Source: Faecalicatena fissicatena (GTDB taxonomy: Bacteria > Bacillota > Clostridia > Lachnospirales > Lachnospiraceae). Taken from it: 45,651 bases of DNA. The DNA is taken from positions 1 to 45,651 of the forward strand of contig LDAQ01000022.1 of assembly GCA_001028025.1 (NCBI GenBank). The letters run 5' to 3'. The notes under the pieces were generated by a model that did no database searches, was not told the DNA's origin, and saw only the letters and a list, made by a program, of their open reading frames with translations. The translations under genes and the position numbers were made by a program. Each line of letters begins with the position of its first letter. The first letter of the stretch is position 1. This document shows positions 34,594-43,618 of this stretch, piece by piece.

Positions 34594-35040
34594 TTATTTG
34601 CTCAGTGTACTGTTGTGGTACCGGGAGGAGAAGGTGACGTCTTCGCCGAACCAGGAAGGGGGCTGGAAGGCGGAAGCGGTATCTTCATCAGGAAATTCCA
34701 CTTCAGCCAGAATCAGAGGGGCCAGATCGCTGTGAAAGAGATCCAGTTCGATCGTAAGCCCGCTGTCCAGCGGCAGCATGTAGCGTGTTTTGGTAATCAG
34801 CCGCCCGTCGATTTTGGATTTCAGGTGGGTGTAGGATTCTGCCGTCAGTGGGAGGTTGTATTCCTCGCGTACCATAAGTCCTTTTGATTTATATGTGAGT
34901 ACATATTCTTCATTGTCCCTGCGGATACGCACCACAGGTTCCGTACAGAGATAGCCCTGTTCAATCTGCCGGCTTGGATAATCTTCCAGGCGGCAGGGGA
35001 TGTTGTTTTTATCGATCAGATATTTGCGTTCTATTTCCAT
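34594..35040 (-). CDS. CYTH-domain (triphosphate tunnel) protein
   Basis: The 148-residue protein starts MEIERKYLI, the ExExK motif that defines the CYTH/triphosphate-tunnel superfamily (inorganic triphosphatase, thiamine triphosphatase, class IV adenylate cyclase). Further tunnel residues are in VRIRRDNEEYVLTYKSKG and LTIELDLFHSDLAPLILAEVEF. The short bacterial form most often hydrolyses tripolyphosphate, but the substrate cannot be read from sequence. I chose ATG at 35040 (AAGGAG 6 nt upstream); a longer in-frame start at 35103 adds a basic leader without a ribosome site. It is divergent from the DJ-1 family gene. Confidence 0.85.
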   Translation of the reverse strand: MEIERKYLIDKNNIPCRLEDYPSRQIEQGYLCTEPVVRIRRDNEEYVLTYKSKGLMVREEYNLPLTAESYTHLKSKIDGRLITKTRYMLPLDSGLTIELDLFHSDLAPLILAEVEFPDEDTASAFQPPSWFGEDVTFSSRYHNSTLSK

Positions 35041-35179
35041 AAAAGCTCCTTTTTCCTTTTTTATTATCATAATACTGCGTGTAAAAATTGTAAACCGTTG
35101 CATTTCCAGACTTCATTTGTTAAACTGATCTTATGCATAAATGCGGACAGTAAAGTGCAATTTAAAGGAGGAATCAGTA

Positions 35180-35728
35180 GTGAAGCATGTGAAAGTATTT
35201 CTTGCGGATGGTTTTGAAGAAATTGAAGGGCTTACGGTTGTAGATCTGCTCAGAAGGGCGGGAGTCGGCGTAGATATGGTATCTGTAACCGGGAGGCTTG
35301 GTATCAGCGGCTCACACGGTATCAGAGTGGAGGCGGATGTTCTGTTTGAAGAGGCAGACTACGATGAGGCGGATATGCTGGTACTTCCGGGGGGAATGCC
35401 GGGAACAGTGCATCTGCAGGAACATCAGGGATTAAAAGAGCTGCTGGAAGACTTTTACAGCAGAGAAAAATATATTGCGGCAATCTGTGCCGCACCGAGT
35501 ATCCTGGGTGGGCTTGGCTTTCTGAAGGGGCGCAGGGCATGTTCCTATCCCTCTAAAGAAAATGAACTGACCGGTGCGGAAGTAGTGCGGACTCCTGTGG
35601 CAGTGGACGGAAACATCATAACAAGCCGGGGAATGGGTACGGCAATTCCATTTTCGCTGGAATTGATTTCCATTCTGTGCGGTGCAGAAAAGTCGGATGC
35701 AGTCAGAGAGTCAATTATATTTGAATAA
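35180..35728 (+). CDS. DJ-1/PfpI family protein
   Basis: The 182-residue protein has the DJ-1/YajL fold: KVFLADGFEEIEGLTVVDLL, the acidic residue of the elbow (FEEIE), LVLPGGMPG and the conserved cysteine in AAICAAPSILGG. Relatives are cytoplasmic chaperones, deglycases or proteases of debated activity. I chose GTG at 35180: AAAGGAGG lies 8 nt upstream and the product begins at the family start; ATG 35141 would precede that site. It is transcribed alone, ahead of the tig promoter. Confidence 0.9.
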   Translation: MKHVKVFLADGFEEIEGLTVVDLLRRAGVGVDMVSVTGRLGISGSHGIRVEADVLFEEADYDEADMLVLPGGMPGTVHLQEHQGLKELLEDFYSREKYIAAICAAPSILGGLGFLKGRRACSYPSKENELTGAEVVRTPVAVDGNIITSRGMGTAIPFSLELISILCGAEKSDAVRESIIFE

Positions 35729-35785
35729 AAATGGTCCAAAAGGCTTAAAACACCCGGAAAATAAGGAATAACGAGTAAAAAGTAC

Positions 35786-35814
35786 TGGAATTTTTCTGAT
35801 GAATGTGCTATACT
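35786..35814 (+). promoter_or_regulatory. Probable promoter for tig
   Basis: TATACT (35809-35814) is preceded at about 17 nt by TGGAAT, a weak -35. It would give a leader of about 90 nt before tig. Confidence 0.45.
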
Positions 35815-35912
35815 CCTTTAATGACTGTGAATGTATATTATCGGGTGCAGAACCGCCTGACTGATACAAAACTGCATGACGAATGGTACGAATCAAGGAG
35901 GAAGATAAAAAA

Positions 35913-37199
35913 ATGAGTTTACAGGTAGAAAATTTAGAACATAATATGGCGAAACTTACAATCGAAGTTCCGGCAGAGGAAGTGGAGAAGGCTCTCCAGG
36001 CAGCATACTTAAAACAGCGCAAGCAGATCAATATGCCTGGTTTCCGTAAAGGGAAAGTGCCGAGACAGATGATTGAAAAGATGTACGGACCGGAAGTGTT
36101 CTATGATGATGCAGCAAACAAGATGGTTCCGGAGGCATATGGCAAGGCATTTGATGAGTGTGAACTGGAACTTGTTTCACCGCCGGAGATTGACGTTGTA
36201 CAGCTGGAAAAGGGCAAGCCGTTTATCTTTACAGCAGAAGTTGCAGTAAGACCGGAAGTTAAACTTGGTGAATATAAAGGATTAAAGGTAGATAAAATAT
36301 CCACAAGAGTTACCGCAAAAGAGGTTGACGAAGAGATCGACAAAGAGCGTGAGCGCAATGCGAGAACAATTGATGTAACAGACCGTGCAGTTGAAGACAA
36401 CGATCAGATCGTACTGGACTTCGAGGGATTTGTGGACGGAGTTGCATTTGCAGGCGGTAAGGGCTCAGATTACCCGCTGGTAATCGGTTCTGGATCTTTC
36501 ATTCCAGGATTCGAAGAGCGGCTGGTCGGCGCAGAGATTGGAAAAGAGATGGAAGTCAATGTGACCTTCCCTGAAGAATACCAGTCAGAAGAACTTGCCG
36601 GAAAAGATGCAGTATTTAAATGTACTGTACATTCTATCAAAGCAAAAGAACTTCCCGAACTGGATGATGAGTTTGCTTCTGAGGTATCTGAGTGTGAGAC
36701 ACTGGAAGACTATAAGGCAGAAGTAAAGAAGAACATCAAAGAGCGCAAAGAGCGTGAAGGCAAAGAGAAGAAAGAGAATCAGGTAATAGATCTGGCTGCA
36801 GAGAATGCCGAGATAGATATTCCGGAAGCTATGATCAAGATGAAGATCAGAGAGATGGCAGGGGAACTGGAGCAGCGTATCCAGCAGCAGGGTCTGACGA
36901 TTGAGCAGTACTTCCAGTTTACAGGAATGACGGAAGAGAAGATGCTTGAAGAGTTAAGACCGCAGGCAGAGAAGCGCATCAGAACAAAACTGGTTCTGGA
37001 AGAGATCGTGAAGGCTGAGAATATCGAGACAACGGAAGAGCGTCTGACAGAAGAACTGCAGAAGATGGCAGAGGCATATGAGATGGAGATTGATAAGCTG
37101 AGAGGTTTCATGGGAGAGAATGAAAAGAAGCAGATGGAAGAAGGCCTTGCAGTTCAGGAAGCAATCAAACTGCTGGTAGATTCGGCTGTCGAGGAGTAA
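35913..37199 (+). CDS. tig: Trigger factor
   Basis: Trigger factor is the ribosome-bound chaperone and prolyl isomerase for nascent chains. The 428-residue protein has the ribosome-binding signature GFRKGKVPRQMIEKMYG (about residues 43-59), a central FKBP-type isomerase domain (about 150-240, GSGSFIPGFEERLVGAEIGK) and a long helical C-terminal chaperone domain. ATG 35913 follows AAGGAGG at 11 nt. It leads the tig-clpP-clpX-lon-engB block, a common Firmicute order that joins folding with proteolysis. Confidence 0.96.
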   Translation: MSLQVENLEHNMAKLTIEVPAEEVEKALQAAYLKQRKQINMPGFRKGKVPRQMIEKMYGPEVFYDDAANKMVPEAYGKAFDECELELVSPPEIDVVQLEKGKPFIFTAEVAVRPEVKLGEYKGLKVDKISTRVTAKEVDEEIDKERERNARTIDVTDRAVEDNDQIVLDFEGFVDGVAFAGGKGSDYPLVIGSGSFIPGFEERLVGAEIGKEMEVNVTFPEEYQSEELAGKDAVFKCTVHSIKAKELPELDDEFASEVSECETLEDYKAEVKKNIKERKEREGKEKKENQVIDLAAENAEIDIPEAMIKMKIREMAGELEQRIQQQGLTIEQYFQFTGMTEEKMLEELRPQAEKRIRTKLVLEEIVKAENIETTEERLTEELQKMAEAYEMEIDKLRGFMGENEKKQMEEGLAVQEAIKLLVDSAVEE

Positions 37200-37240
37200 T
37201 TTGAGAGGGTTTAAAGCTGAGGGGAGATAACCCGGTGGTT

Positions 37241-37260
37241 TGCCCGGTACTTCCCGGGCA
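37241..37260 (+). terminator. Stem-loop between tig and clpP
   Basis: TGCCCGG (37241-37247) pairs with CCGGGCA (37254-37260), followed by GTTTGTATT. It may act as a partial terminator that sets tig against clpP levels. Confidence 0.5.
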
Positions 37261-37291
37261 GTTTGTATTCAGAATTATAGGAGGGAAATCA

Positions 37292-37873
37292 ATGAGTTTA
37301 GTACCTTACGTCATTGAGCAGACGAGCCGTGGAGAACGCTCCTACGACATTTATTCAAGATTATTAAAAGAAAGAATCATTTTCCTTGGAGAAGAAGTAA
37401 ATGATGTGTCGGCAAGTGTAATTGTTGCACAGCTTCTCTTTCTGGAAGCAGACGATCCTGATAAGGACATCCAGCTGTATATTAACAGCCCGGGCGGTTC
37501 CGTGACATCAGGACTGGCAATCTATGATACCATGCAGTACATCAAATGTGATGTGTCAACCGTATGTATCGGAATGGCGGCAAGTATGGGAGCATTCCTG
37601 CTTTCCGGCGGCAAGAAAGGCAAGCGTTTCGCGCTTCCCAATGCCGAGATTATGATTCATCAGCCTTCAGGCGGGGCACAGGGACAGGCGACAGAGATTC
37701 ATATTGTAGCAGAACATATCCTGAAGATACGTCATAAATTGAACCAGATCCTGGCAGAGAACACTGGACAGAGTCTGGACGTTATCAAGGTTGATACAGA
37801 GAGAGATAACTATATGTCTGCCCTGGAAGCAAAGGAATATGGATTAATAGATGAAGTAATTGCCAGTCACTAA
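37292..37873 (+). CDS. clpP: ATP-dependent Clp protease proteolytic subunit
   Basis: ClpP forms the 14-mer serine protease chamber fed by ClpX. The 193-residue protein has the catalytic triad Ser98 (MAASMGAFLL), His123 (IMIHQPSGG) and Asp172 (TERDNYMS). The N-terminus SLVPYVIEQTSRGERSYDI is typical. GGAGGGAAATCA precedes ATG 37292; an upstream in-frame start would add residues read through the stem-loop. clpX follows after 24 nt, so protease and unfoldase are made together. Confidence 0.97.
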   Translation: MSLVPYVIEQTSRGERSYDIYSRLLKERIIFLGEEVNDVSASVIVAQLLFLEADDPDKDIQLYINSPGGSVTSGLAIYDTMQYIKCDVSTVCIGMAASMGAFLLSGGKKGKRFALPNAEIMIHQPSGGAQGQATEIHIVAEHILKIRHKLNQILAENTGQSLDVIKVDTERDNYMSALEAKEYGLIDEVIASH

Positions 37874-37897
37874 TGGCAATATGAGGTGAAGAGCATT

Positions 37898-39169
37898 ATG
37901 GCAGGAAAAGTAAGCGATGATACAGTGAGATGTTCTTTCTGCAATAAGACTCAGGCACAGGTACGCAAGCTGATTGCAGGCCCGAACGGGGCCTATATCT
38001 GTGATGAGTGTATCGATGTGTGTGCGGAGATCATTGAGGAAGAATTTGAATATGACGAAAGAAGAGTGTTTGAGGACATCAATCTGCTGACACCGGAGGA
38101 GATAAAGGCTTTTCTGGATGAATATGTAATCGGACAGGATGAAGCAAAGAAGGTTCTTTCAGTAGCTGTATATAATCATTACAAGCGGATTATGGCAGAG
38201 CAGGACTTAGGGGTTGAACTGCAAAAGAGTAATATATTGATGCTGGGACCAACCGGATGCGGTAAAACGCTGCTTGCTCAGACGCTGGCGAGGATATTGA
38301 ATGTACCTTTTGCTATTGCAGATGCGACAGCATTGACAGAGGCAGGTTATGTAGGTGAGGATGTTGAGAATATCCTTCTGAAGGTGATTCAGGCTGCGGA
38401 TGGAGACATTGAGCGCGCAGAGCACGGTATCATCTATATTGACGAGATAGATAAGATTACAAGAAAATCAGAGAACCCGTCTATTACCCGTGATGTATCC
38501 GGTGAGGGAGTGCAGCAGGCGCTTTTGAAGATTATCGAGGGAACAGTTGCATCAGTTCCTCCTCAGGGAGGCAGAAAGCATCCTCATCAGGAACTGATTC
38601 AGATCGATACGACGAACATTCTGTTTATCTGCGGCGGAGCTTTTGAGGGAATCGACAAGATGATTGAGACTCGTCTTGACAAGAAATCCATCGGTTTCAA
38701 TGCAGAGATAGCATCCAAGCATGAAGAGAATGTCGATGTGCTGCTGCATCAGGTACTGCCGCAGGATCTGGTAAAGTACGGTCTTATTCCGGAGCTTGTA
38801 GGGCGTCTGCCGGTTACAGTTTCACTGGATATGCTGGATAAAGAAGCTTTGATCAGAATATTGACGGAGCCTAAGAGCGCTATTGTTAAGCAGTATCAGA
38901 AGCTGCTGGAGTTAGATGGAGTGAGGCTGGAATTTGATAAGGAAGCTCTTTATGCGATAGCAGAGACATCTCTGGCAAGGAAGACAGGAGCCAGAGGCCT
39001 GAGGGCAATCATGGAAGATATTATGATGGACACCATGTTTAAGGTGCCGTCTGATGATACGATTAAAGCATGTCGTATCACGAAAGAAGCGGTGAAAGGA
39101 ACGGGAATCCCATTGTATGAATGCGATGGTGAAGAACGCAGATCGTTCCTGGCATCAGAGAGTGCATAA
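37898..39169 (+). CDS. clpX: Clp protease ATP-binding subunit ClpX
   Basis: ClpX is the AAA+ unfoldase that recognises tagged substrates and feeds ClpP. The 423-residue protein has the N-terminal zinc-binding domain (CSFCNKTQ, then CDECIDVC), Walker A LGPTGCGKTLLAQ, Walker B IIYIDEIDKI, and pore and sensor motifs (GYVGEDVEN, later ARKTGARGLRAIMEDI). I chose ATG at 37898 with AGGTGA upstream; a GTG at 37886 would overlap that ribosome site. A terminator-like hairpin follows the stop. Confidence 0.97.
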   Translation: MAGKVSDDTVRCSFCNKTQAQVRKLIAGPNGAYICDECIDVCAEIIEEEFEYDERRVFEDINLLTPEEIKAFLDEYVIGQDEAKKVLSVAVYNHYKRIMAEQDLGVELQKSNILMLGPTGCGKTLLAQTLARILNVPFAIADATALTEAGYVGEDVENILLKVIQAADGDIERAEHGIIYIDEIDKITRKSENPSITRDVSGEGVQQALLKIIEGTVASVPPQGGRKHPHQELIQIDTTNILFICGGAFEGIDKMIETRLDKKSIGFNAEIASKHEENVDVLLHQVLPQDLVKYGLIPELVGRLPVTVSLDMLDKEALIRILTEPKSAIVKQYQKLLELDGVRLEFDKEALYAIAETSLARKTGARGLRAIMEDIMMDTMFKVPSDDTIKACRITKEAVKGTGIPLYECDGEERRSFLASESA

Positions 39170-39177
39170 GAAAAACG

Positions 39178-39215
39178 GGCGGGTGCAGTGGAATACCATG
39201 TATCCGCCTTTTCTT
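39178..39215 (+). terminator. Terminator between clpX and lon
   Basis: GGCGG (39178-39182) and the following bases pair with the run ending CCGCC (39204-39208), followed by TTTTCTT. Confidence 0.65.
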
Positions 39216-39238
39216 GGCATTGTGGTGGAGGAGAGAAT

Positions 39239-41590
39239 ATGAAAAGTGAAAAGCAGAGCCTTCCTATGGTCGCGCTGCGCGGCATGACAATCATGCCGGA
39301 GATGGTGGTACATTTTGATGTCAGCCGCCAGCGCTCTATAGCGGCTATCCAGGAGGCAATGGTAGAAGACCAGAAGATTTTCATGATAACACAAAAAGAT
39401 CTGGAGACAGAGAATCCAAAGCAGGAGGATCTGTATGAAGTAGGAACTGTAGGGATAATCAAGCAGATTATCAAGCTGCCAAAGCATATTCTGCGGGTAC
39501 TGGTTTCAGGGGAAACAAGGGGCGTGCTTCAGAAGATAGAATACGAGGATCCCTATCTGCGCGCGGATGTAGAGGTTATGGATGAGTCCGATGTGCTTAT
39601 CCGGAATGATCTAAACGAACAGGCAATGGAACGCGGTCTCAAAGACATGTTTGTGGACTTTGCGGCAAAGAGCGGGAAGATGTCTAAAGAATCAGTGGCC
39701 CAGGTTCTGGAAATAAAGGGACTGAAAAAGCTGGTGGACGAGATTGCGGCAAATACTCCGTTGTTTTATACAGACCTGCAGGAAATCCTTAATGAAACGG
39801 ATTTTTGGAAGCGATATGAGGCACTGGCCTTTAAACTGGTGAATGAAATACAGATCATGAACCTCAAAGAAGAAATCCAGCTGAAAGTGAAGGAGAGGGT
39901 GGATAAACACCAGAGAGAATATATTCTCCGTGAGCAGTTAAAACTAATCCGTGAGGAACTGGGAGATGATACAACTCTTACAGATGCGGAAGAGTTCGAA
40001 AAGGCCGCAAAAACGTTGAAGGCCCCCAAAGAAATAAAAGAGAAACTGGAGAAGGAAATCAACCGTTTTAAAAGCTCCCTGAATAGTCCGGCGGAGAGCG
40101 GTGTGATTCGGACTTATATCGAGACGCTGCTGGAAATGCCGTGGAATAAGGCTGTGAAGGACAGCAACGACATCGAATTTGCCCGGAAAGTGCTGGACGA
40201 GGATCATTATGGGCTGGAGCAGGTGAAGGAAAGAGTGCTGGAATTTCTCGCTGTGCGTTCTCTGACCAAAAAGGGCGAAAGTCCGATTCTGTGTCTTGTG
40301 GGACCGCCGGGAACCGGCAAGACGTCTATTGCCAAATCTCTGGCAAGGGCATTGAAGAAGCCTTATGTAAGAATATCGCTGGGCGGTGTGAGAGATGAGG
40401 CAGAGATCAGGGGACACAGAAAGACATATGTGGGCGCCATGCCGGGCAGAATAGCAAACGCGATGAAAACTGCAGGCGCAAGAAACCCGGTGATGCTTCT
40501 TGATGAGATAGACAAGGTGAGTACAGATTACAAGGGGGATACTTTTTCTGCCCTTCTGGAAGTATTGGACAGCGAACAGAACAGCAAATTCCGGGATCAT
40601 TATCTGGAGGTGCCGCTGGATTTGTCGGAGGTACTGTTTATTACGACGGCAAATACGCTGCAGACTATACCAAGGCCGCTTCTGGACCGCATGGAAGTAA
40701 TCGAAGTGAGCAGCTATACGGAGAATGAGAAACTCCACATAGCCATAGAACATTTGATTCCAAAACAGCTGGAGAAACATGGTTTGAAAGAAGAACAGCT
40801 GGTTTTTAGCAAGCACGCGATCTGGAAGATGGCGCGCAACTACACGAAGGAAGCGGGTGTCCGGCAGCTGGAGAGGAAGATTGGAAATATCTGCAGAAAG
40901 GCTGCAAAGGAAATACTGACGACAAAAAAGGATAAGATTACGATAACGGAGAAGAATATCCATAAATATCTTGGAAAAGAAAAATATACGTATCAGATGG
41001 TCAATGCTTCTGATGAGGTGGGGATCGTACGCGGTCTGGCGTGGACAAGCGTGGGCGGAGACACCCTTCAGATTGAAGTGAATGTAATGCCGGGAAATGG
41101 AGAAATTATGCTTACAGGGCAGCTGGGCGATGTAATGAAAGAGTCTGCAAGAACGGGGATCAGTTATATCCGTTCCGTCAGCAGGCAGTATCAGATTGCG
41201 GAGAATTTCTTTGAAAAGCATGACATCCATGTCCATATACCGGAAGGCGCGGTTCCAAAAGACGGTCCTTCAGCGGGCATTACCATGGCAACGGCCATGC
41301 TTTCGGCTATCACAGGCCAGAAGGTGCGGGCAGACCTGGCTATGACCGGTGAGGTGACACTTCGGGGGCGGGTTCTTCCAATCGGCGGTCTGAAGGAAAA
41401 GCTGCTTGCAGCAAAGAATGCCGGGATCAAGATGGTGCTTGTGCCGAAAGAAAACCAGATTGACGTGGAGGAGCTCTCCGCCGAGATCACAAAAGGTCTG
41501 GAAATCCTGCCCGTTGAAAGCATGGATGAGGTACTGAAGAAAGCTCTGATCGGTGAGACAAGCGGGGATCAGCCACAGACAGGAGAATAG
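39239..41590 (+). CDS. lon: ATP-dependent protease Lon
   Basis: Lon degrades damaged and regulatory proteins in the cytosol. The 783-residue protein has the N-terminal LON substrate domain (LPMVALRGMTIMPEM), a coiled middle region, AAA+ motifs VGPPGTGKTSIAK and PVMLLDEIDKV, and the C-terminal Ser-Lys protease domain with the catalytic serine in PKDGPSAGITMATAML and the lysine in the later GGLKEKLLAAKNAG block. I chose ATG at 39239 because GGAGGAG lies just upstream; an earlier in-frame ATG would read through the terminator hairpin. engB begins 1 nt after the stop. Confidence 0.97.
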   Translation: MKSEKQSLPMVALRGMTIMPEMVVHFDVSRQRSIAAIQEAMVEDQKIFMITQKDLETENPKQEDLYEVGTVGIIKQIIKLPKHILRVLVSGETRGVLQKIEYEDPYLRADVEVMDESDVLIRNDLNEQAMERGLKDMFVDFAAKSGKMSKESVAQVLEIKGLKKLVDEIAANTPLFYTDLQEILNETDFWKRYEALAFKLVNEIQIMNLKEEIQLKVKERVDKHQREYILREQLKLIREELGDDTTLTDAEEFEKAAKTLKAPKEIKEKLEKEINRFKSSLNSPAESGVIRTYIETLLEMPWNKAVKDSNDIEFARKVLDEDHYGLEQVKERVLEFLAVRSLTKKGESPILCLVGPPGTGKTSIAKSLARALKKPYVRISLGGVRDEAEIRGHRKTYVGAMPGRIANAMKTAGARNPVMLLDEIDKVSTDYKGDTFSALLEVLDSEQNSKFRDHYLEVPLDLSEVLFITTANTLQTIPRPLLDRMEVIEVSSYTENEKLHIAIEHLIPKQLEKHGLKEEQLVFSKHAIWKMARNYTKEAGVRQLERKIGNICRKAAKEILTTKKDKITITEKNIHKYLGKEKYTYQMVNASDEVGIVRGLAWTSVGGDTLQIEVNVMPGNGEIMLTGQLGDVMKESARTGISYIRSVSRQYQIAENFFEKHDIHVHIPEGAVPKDGPSAGITMATAMLSAITGQKVRADLAMTGEVTLRGRVLPIGGLKEKLLAAKNAGIKMVLVPKENQIDVEELSAEITKGLEILPVESMDEVLKKALIGETSGDQPQTGE

Positions 41591-41591
41591 T

Positions 41592-42194
41592 ATGGTAATC
41601 AAAAATATTAACTTAGAGACAGTTTGCGGGATTACGAGCGTACTTCCGGACAATGATAAACCGGAGATTGCATTTGCCGGAAAATCAAATGTGGGAAAAT
41701 CTTCCCTGATCAATGCGCTGATGAACCGGAAATCCTATGCGAGAATATCCGCCACCCCGGGGAAAACACAGACGATTAATTTTTATAATATTAACGAAGA
41801 AATGTATCTCGTGGATCTTCCGGGTTACGGATATGCAAAAGTATCGGAGAAGGAAAAGGTACAGTGGGGAAAGCTGATCGAACGTTATCTGAACGGCTCT
41901 GCCCGGCTGAAAGCAATTTTTCTTCTGATCGATATCCGGCACGAGCCTTCGGCAAATGATAAGATGATGTACAGCTGGATTGTTGGGCAGGGATTTCAGC
42001 CCATTATTATCGCTACCAAGCTGGATAAAATAAAGAGAAGCCAGATTCAGAAGCATGTGAAAATGGTGAGAGAGGGGCTGGATCTGGTTCCGGGTACGAA
42101 GATTATTCCCTTTTCCTCAGCTACAAAGCAGGGCAGAGATGAGATATGGGAACTCATAGAAAGCGAGTATTTAGACAGAGCAGAGGTGGAATAA
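41592..42194 (+). CDS. engB: Ribosome-biogenesis GTPase EngB (YsxC/YihA)
   Basis: EngB is an essential GTPase for 50S subunit assembly. The 200-residue protein has P-loop AGKSNVGKSSLINAL, G2 SATPGKTQTINFYN, G3 DLPGYGYAKVS, G4 TKLD and G5 FSSATKQG. ATG 41592 follows AGGAGA in the end of lon, and lon-engB pairing is common in Firmicutes. The next gene starts 2 nt after its stop. Confidence 0.96.
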   Translation: MVIKNINLETVCGITSVLPDNDKPEIAFAGKSNVGKSSLINALMNRKSYARISATPGKTQTINFYNINEEMYLVDLPGYGYAKVSEKEKVQWGKLIERYLNGSARLKAIFLLIDIRHEPSANDKMMYSWIVGQGFQPIIIATKLDKIKRSQIQKHVKMVREGLDLVPGTKIIPFSSATKQGRDEIWELIESEYLDRAEVE

Positions 42195-42196
42195 AT

Positions 42197-43315
42197 ATGG
42201 AAAACAGACGGCCATACTGGCAGGTGGCTGTAAGCCTTATTTTCAGTATTGCGGCGACAGCAGCTTTTGTATTTATCGGGATAAAGTCAATCGGATTTTT
42301 TATGCCGTTTGTTATTGGATGGATTATATCGGCAATTGCCACGCCTGTGGTGAACTGGCTGGAGAAAAGGCTGAAGATTGTTAAAAAACTGGGATCTGCA
42401 CTGATCGTTATTGTGGTGCTGGCGCTGATTGTACTGCTGCTGTATTTTGCCATCAGTAAAGTGTCTGCCGAGATCGGTGATCTGGTTAAAAATTTCCCGG
42501 AACTGTATGCCCAGCTGGAAGAGGGCCTGCGGGAGATCGGGAGCACCCTGTCCGGAGTATTCTCGAAGCTGCCGGAGGGAATACAGAATGGCTGGAATGC
42601 AGTCGTGGCGAATCTGGATCAGTACATGGGTGAACTGGTAACAAAGCTCAGCCAGCCAACGGTGACCGCTGCAGGGAATTTTGCGAAGAGTCTGCCCTCC
42701 TATCTGATTGCTTTTATCGTGGCAATGATGTCGGCTTACTTTTTTACCGTTCAGAGAGAAGAAGTGATCCAGTGGCTGAAAAAGGTTTCACCGCCGTCAG
42801 TGGAAAAAAGGATGAGTCTGGTTATGGACAACCTGAAATACGCGGTAGGCGGTTATTTCAAGGCACAGTTTAAGATCATGGGAATTGTATTTCTTATCCT
42901 GTTTGCCGGGCTGGCGATGTTTGGCGTCCATTATGCCATCCTGATTGCATTTTTAATTGCTTTTCTGGACTTCCTGCCTTTCTTTGGGACGGGGACAGCC
43001 ATGATACCCTGGGCGCTTTACAAGCTTCTCACAGGGGATTACAAGATGACTGCAGCGCTGCTTGTTATTTATGCAATCACTCAGCTGGTGCGGCAGCTTC
43101 TGCAGCCCAAACTGGTTGGTGACAGCATGGGGTTGAATCCGCTGGTGACACTGCTTCTGCTCTATATAGGATACAAGGTGAGCAGCGTGCTCGGTTTGAT
43201 CCTGGCGGTGCCGATCGGGATGGTATTGATCAATATGTGCCAGGCGGGGGCATTTGATTATATACTTGATGATATAAAAATACTCGTAGAGGGAATACTT
43301 GGGCTGCGAGAGTGA
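42197..43315 (+). CDS. AI-2E/PerM family membrane protein
   Basis: This 372-residue polytopic protein of the AI-2E (TqsA/PerM/YtvI) family has about eight hydrophobic segments in two groups, around an amphipathic middle with VEKRMSLVMDNLKYAVGGYF. The late segment FLDFLPFFGTGTAMIPWALY and the VGDSMGLNPLVTLLLLYIGY block are family hallmarks. Relatives are proposed as exporters or Na+/H+ antiporters, and the substrate here is unknown. AGAGGTGG precedes ATG 42197, within the end of engB. It is convergent with the MATE gene, with a giant foldback element in between. Confidence 0.88.
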   Translation: MENRRPYWQVAVSLIFSIAATAAFVFIGIKSIGFFMPFVIGWIISAIATPVVNWLEKRLKIVKKLGSALIVIVVLALIVLLLYFAISKVSAEIGDLVKNFPELYAQLEEGLREIGSTLSGVFSKLPEGIQNGWNAVVANLDQYMGELVTKLSQPTVTAAGNFAKSLPSYLIAFIVAMMSAYFFTVQREEVIQWLKKVSPPSVEKRMSLVMDNLKYAVGGYFKAQFKIMGIVFLILFAGLAMFGVHYAILIAFLIAFLDFLPFFGTGTAMIPWALYKLLTGDYKMTAALLVIYAITQLVRQLLQPKLVGDSMGLNPLVTLLLLYIGYKVSSVLGLILAVPIGMVLINMCQAGAFDYILDDIKILVEGILGLRE

Positions 43316-43395
43316 AGGGGGAGGTCCGCCTGACGGCAGTTTTGGTATAAGACGCGGGGATGTAAGTGCATGCTGGTTTTCGGAGCTTTCCACTC

Positions 43396-43554
43396 GCTAA
43401 GCGCATCTAAAGAGAAAACGGCCGGATTTTATGGAACATGAAGGATTCACTGCGCTGTCTGATGACAGCGCAGCTCAGCCTTCAATGATATTTGATTTTG
43501 TGAATCAAATATTATCCATAAAATCCGGCCGTTTTCTCTTAAGATGCGCTTAGC
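43396..43554 (-). repeat. Giant foldback element, copy D (short arms)
   Basis: The arms 43396-43435 and 43515-43554 pair over 40 nt with one mismatch (A43409/A43541; T-T on the minus strand). The core contains stem GAAGG/CCTTC (43440-43444, 43479-43483) with ATTCA (43445-43449) opposite CTCAG (43474-43478), an apical hairpin (43450-43459 with 43464-43473, loop TGAT) and a side hairpin (43488-43497 with 43503-43512). On the minus strand the order equals copy A. Long outer arms are missing, though GAGTGGAAAGC just outside resembles the copy B loop. It lies between two convergent genes. The flanks (43316-43395, 43555-43618) hold nothing I can identify. Confidence 0.9.
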
Positions 43555-43618
43555 TTATTCTTTGCATTCCGGTTCATTGGTTATACGGTGTCTGCCATCT
43601 GGCTACTGCGTTAAATGG

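Noticed and set aside
39944..41236. Long open frame on the minus strand opposite lon
   Set aside because: It lies wholly inside lon, has a composition typical of a complementary-strand shadow and no domain.
43455..43468. CTGATGA in copy D as a hammerhead ribozyme core
   Set aside because: The bases form the loop of a closed hairpin, and the GAAA and cleavage-site strands of a hammerhead are absent.
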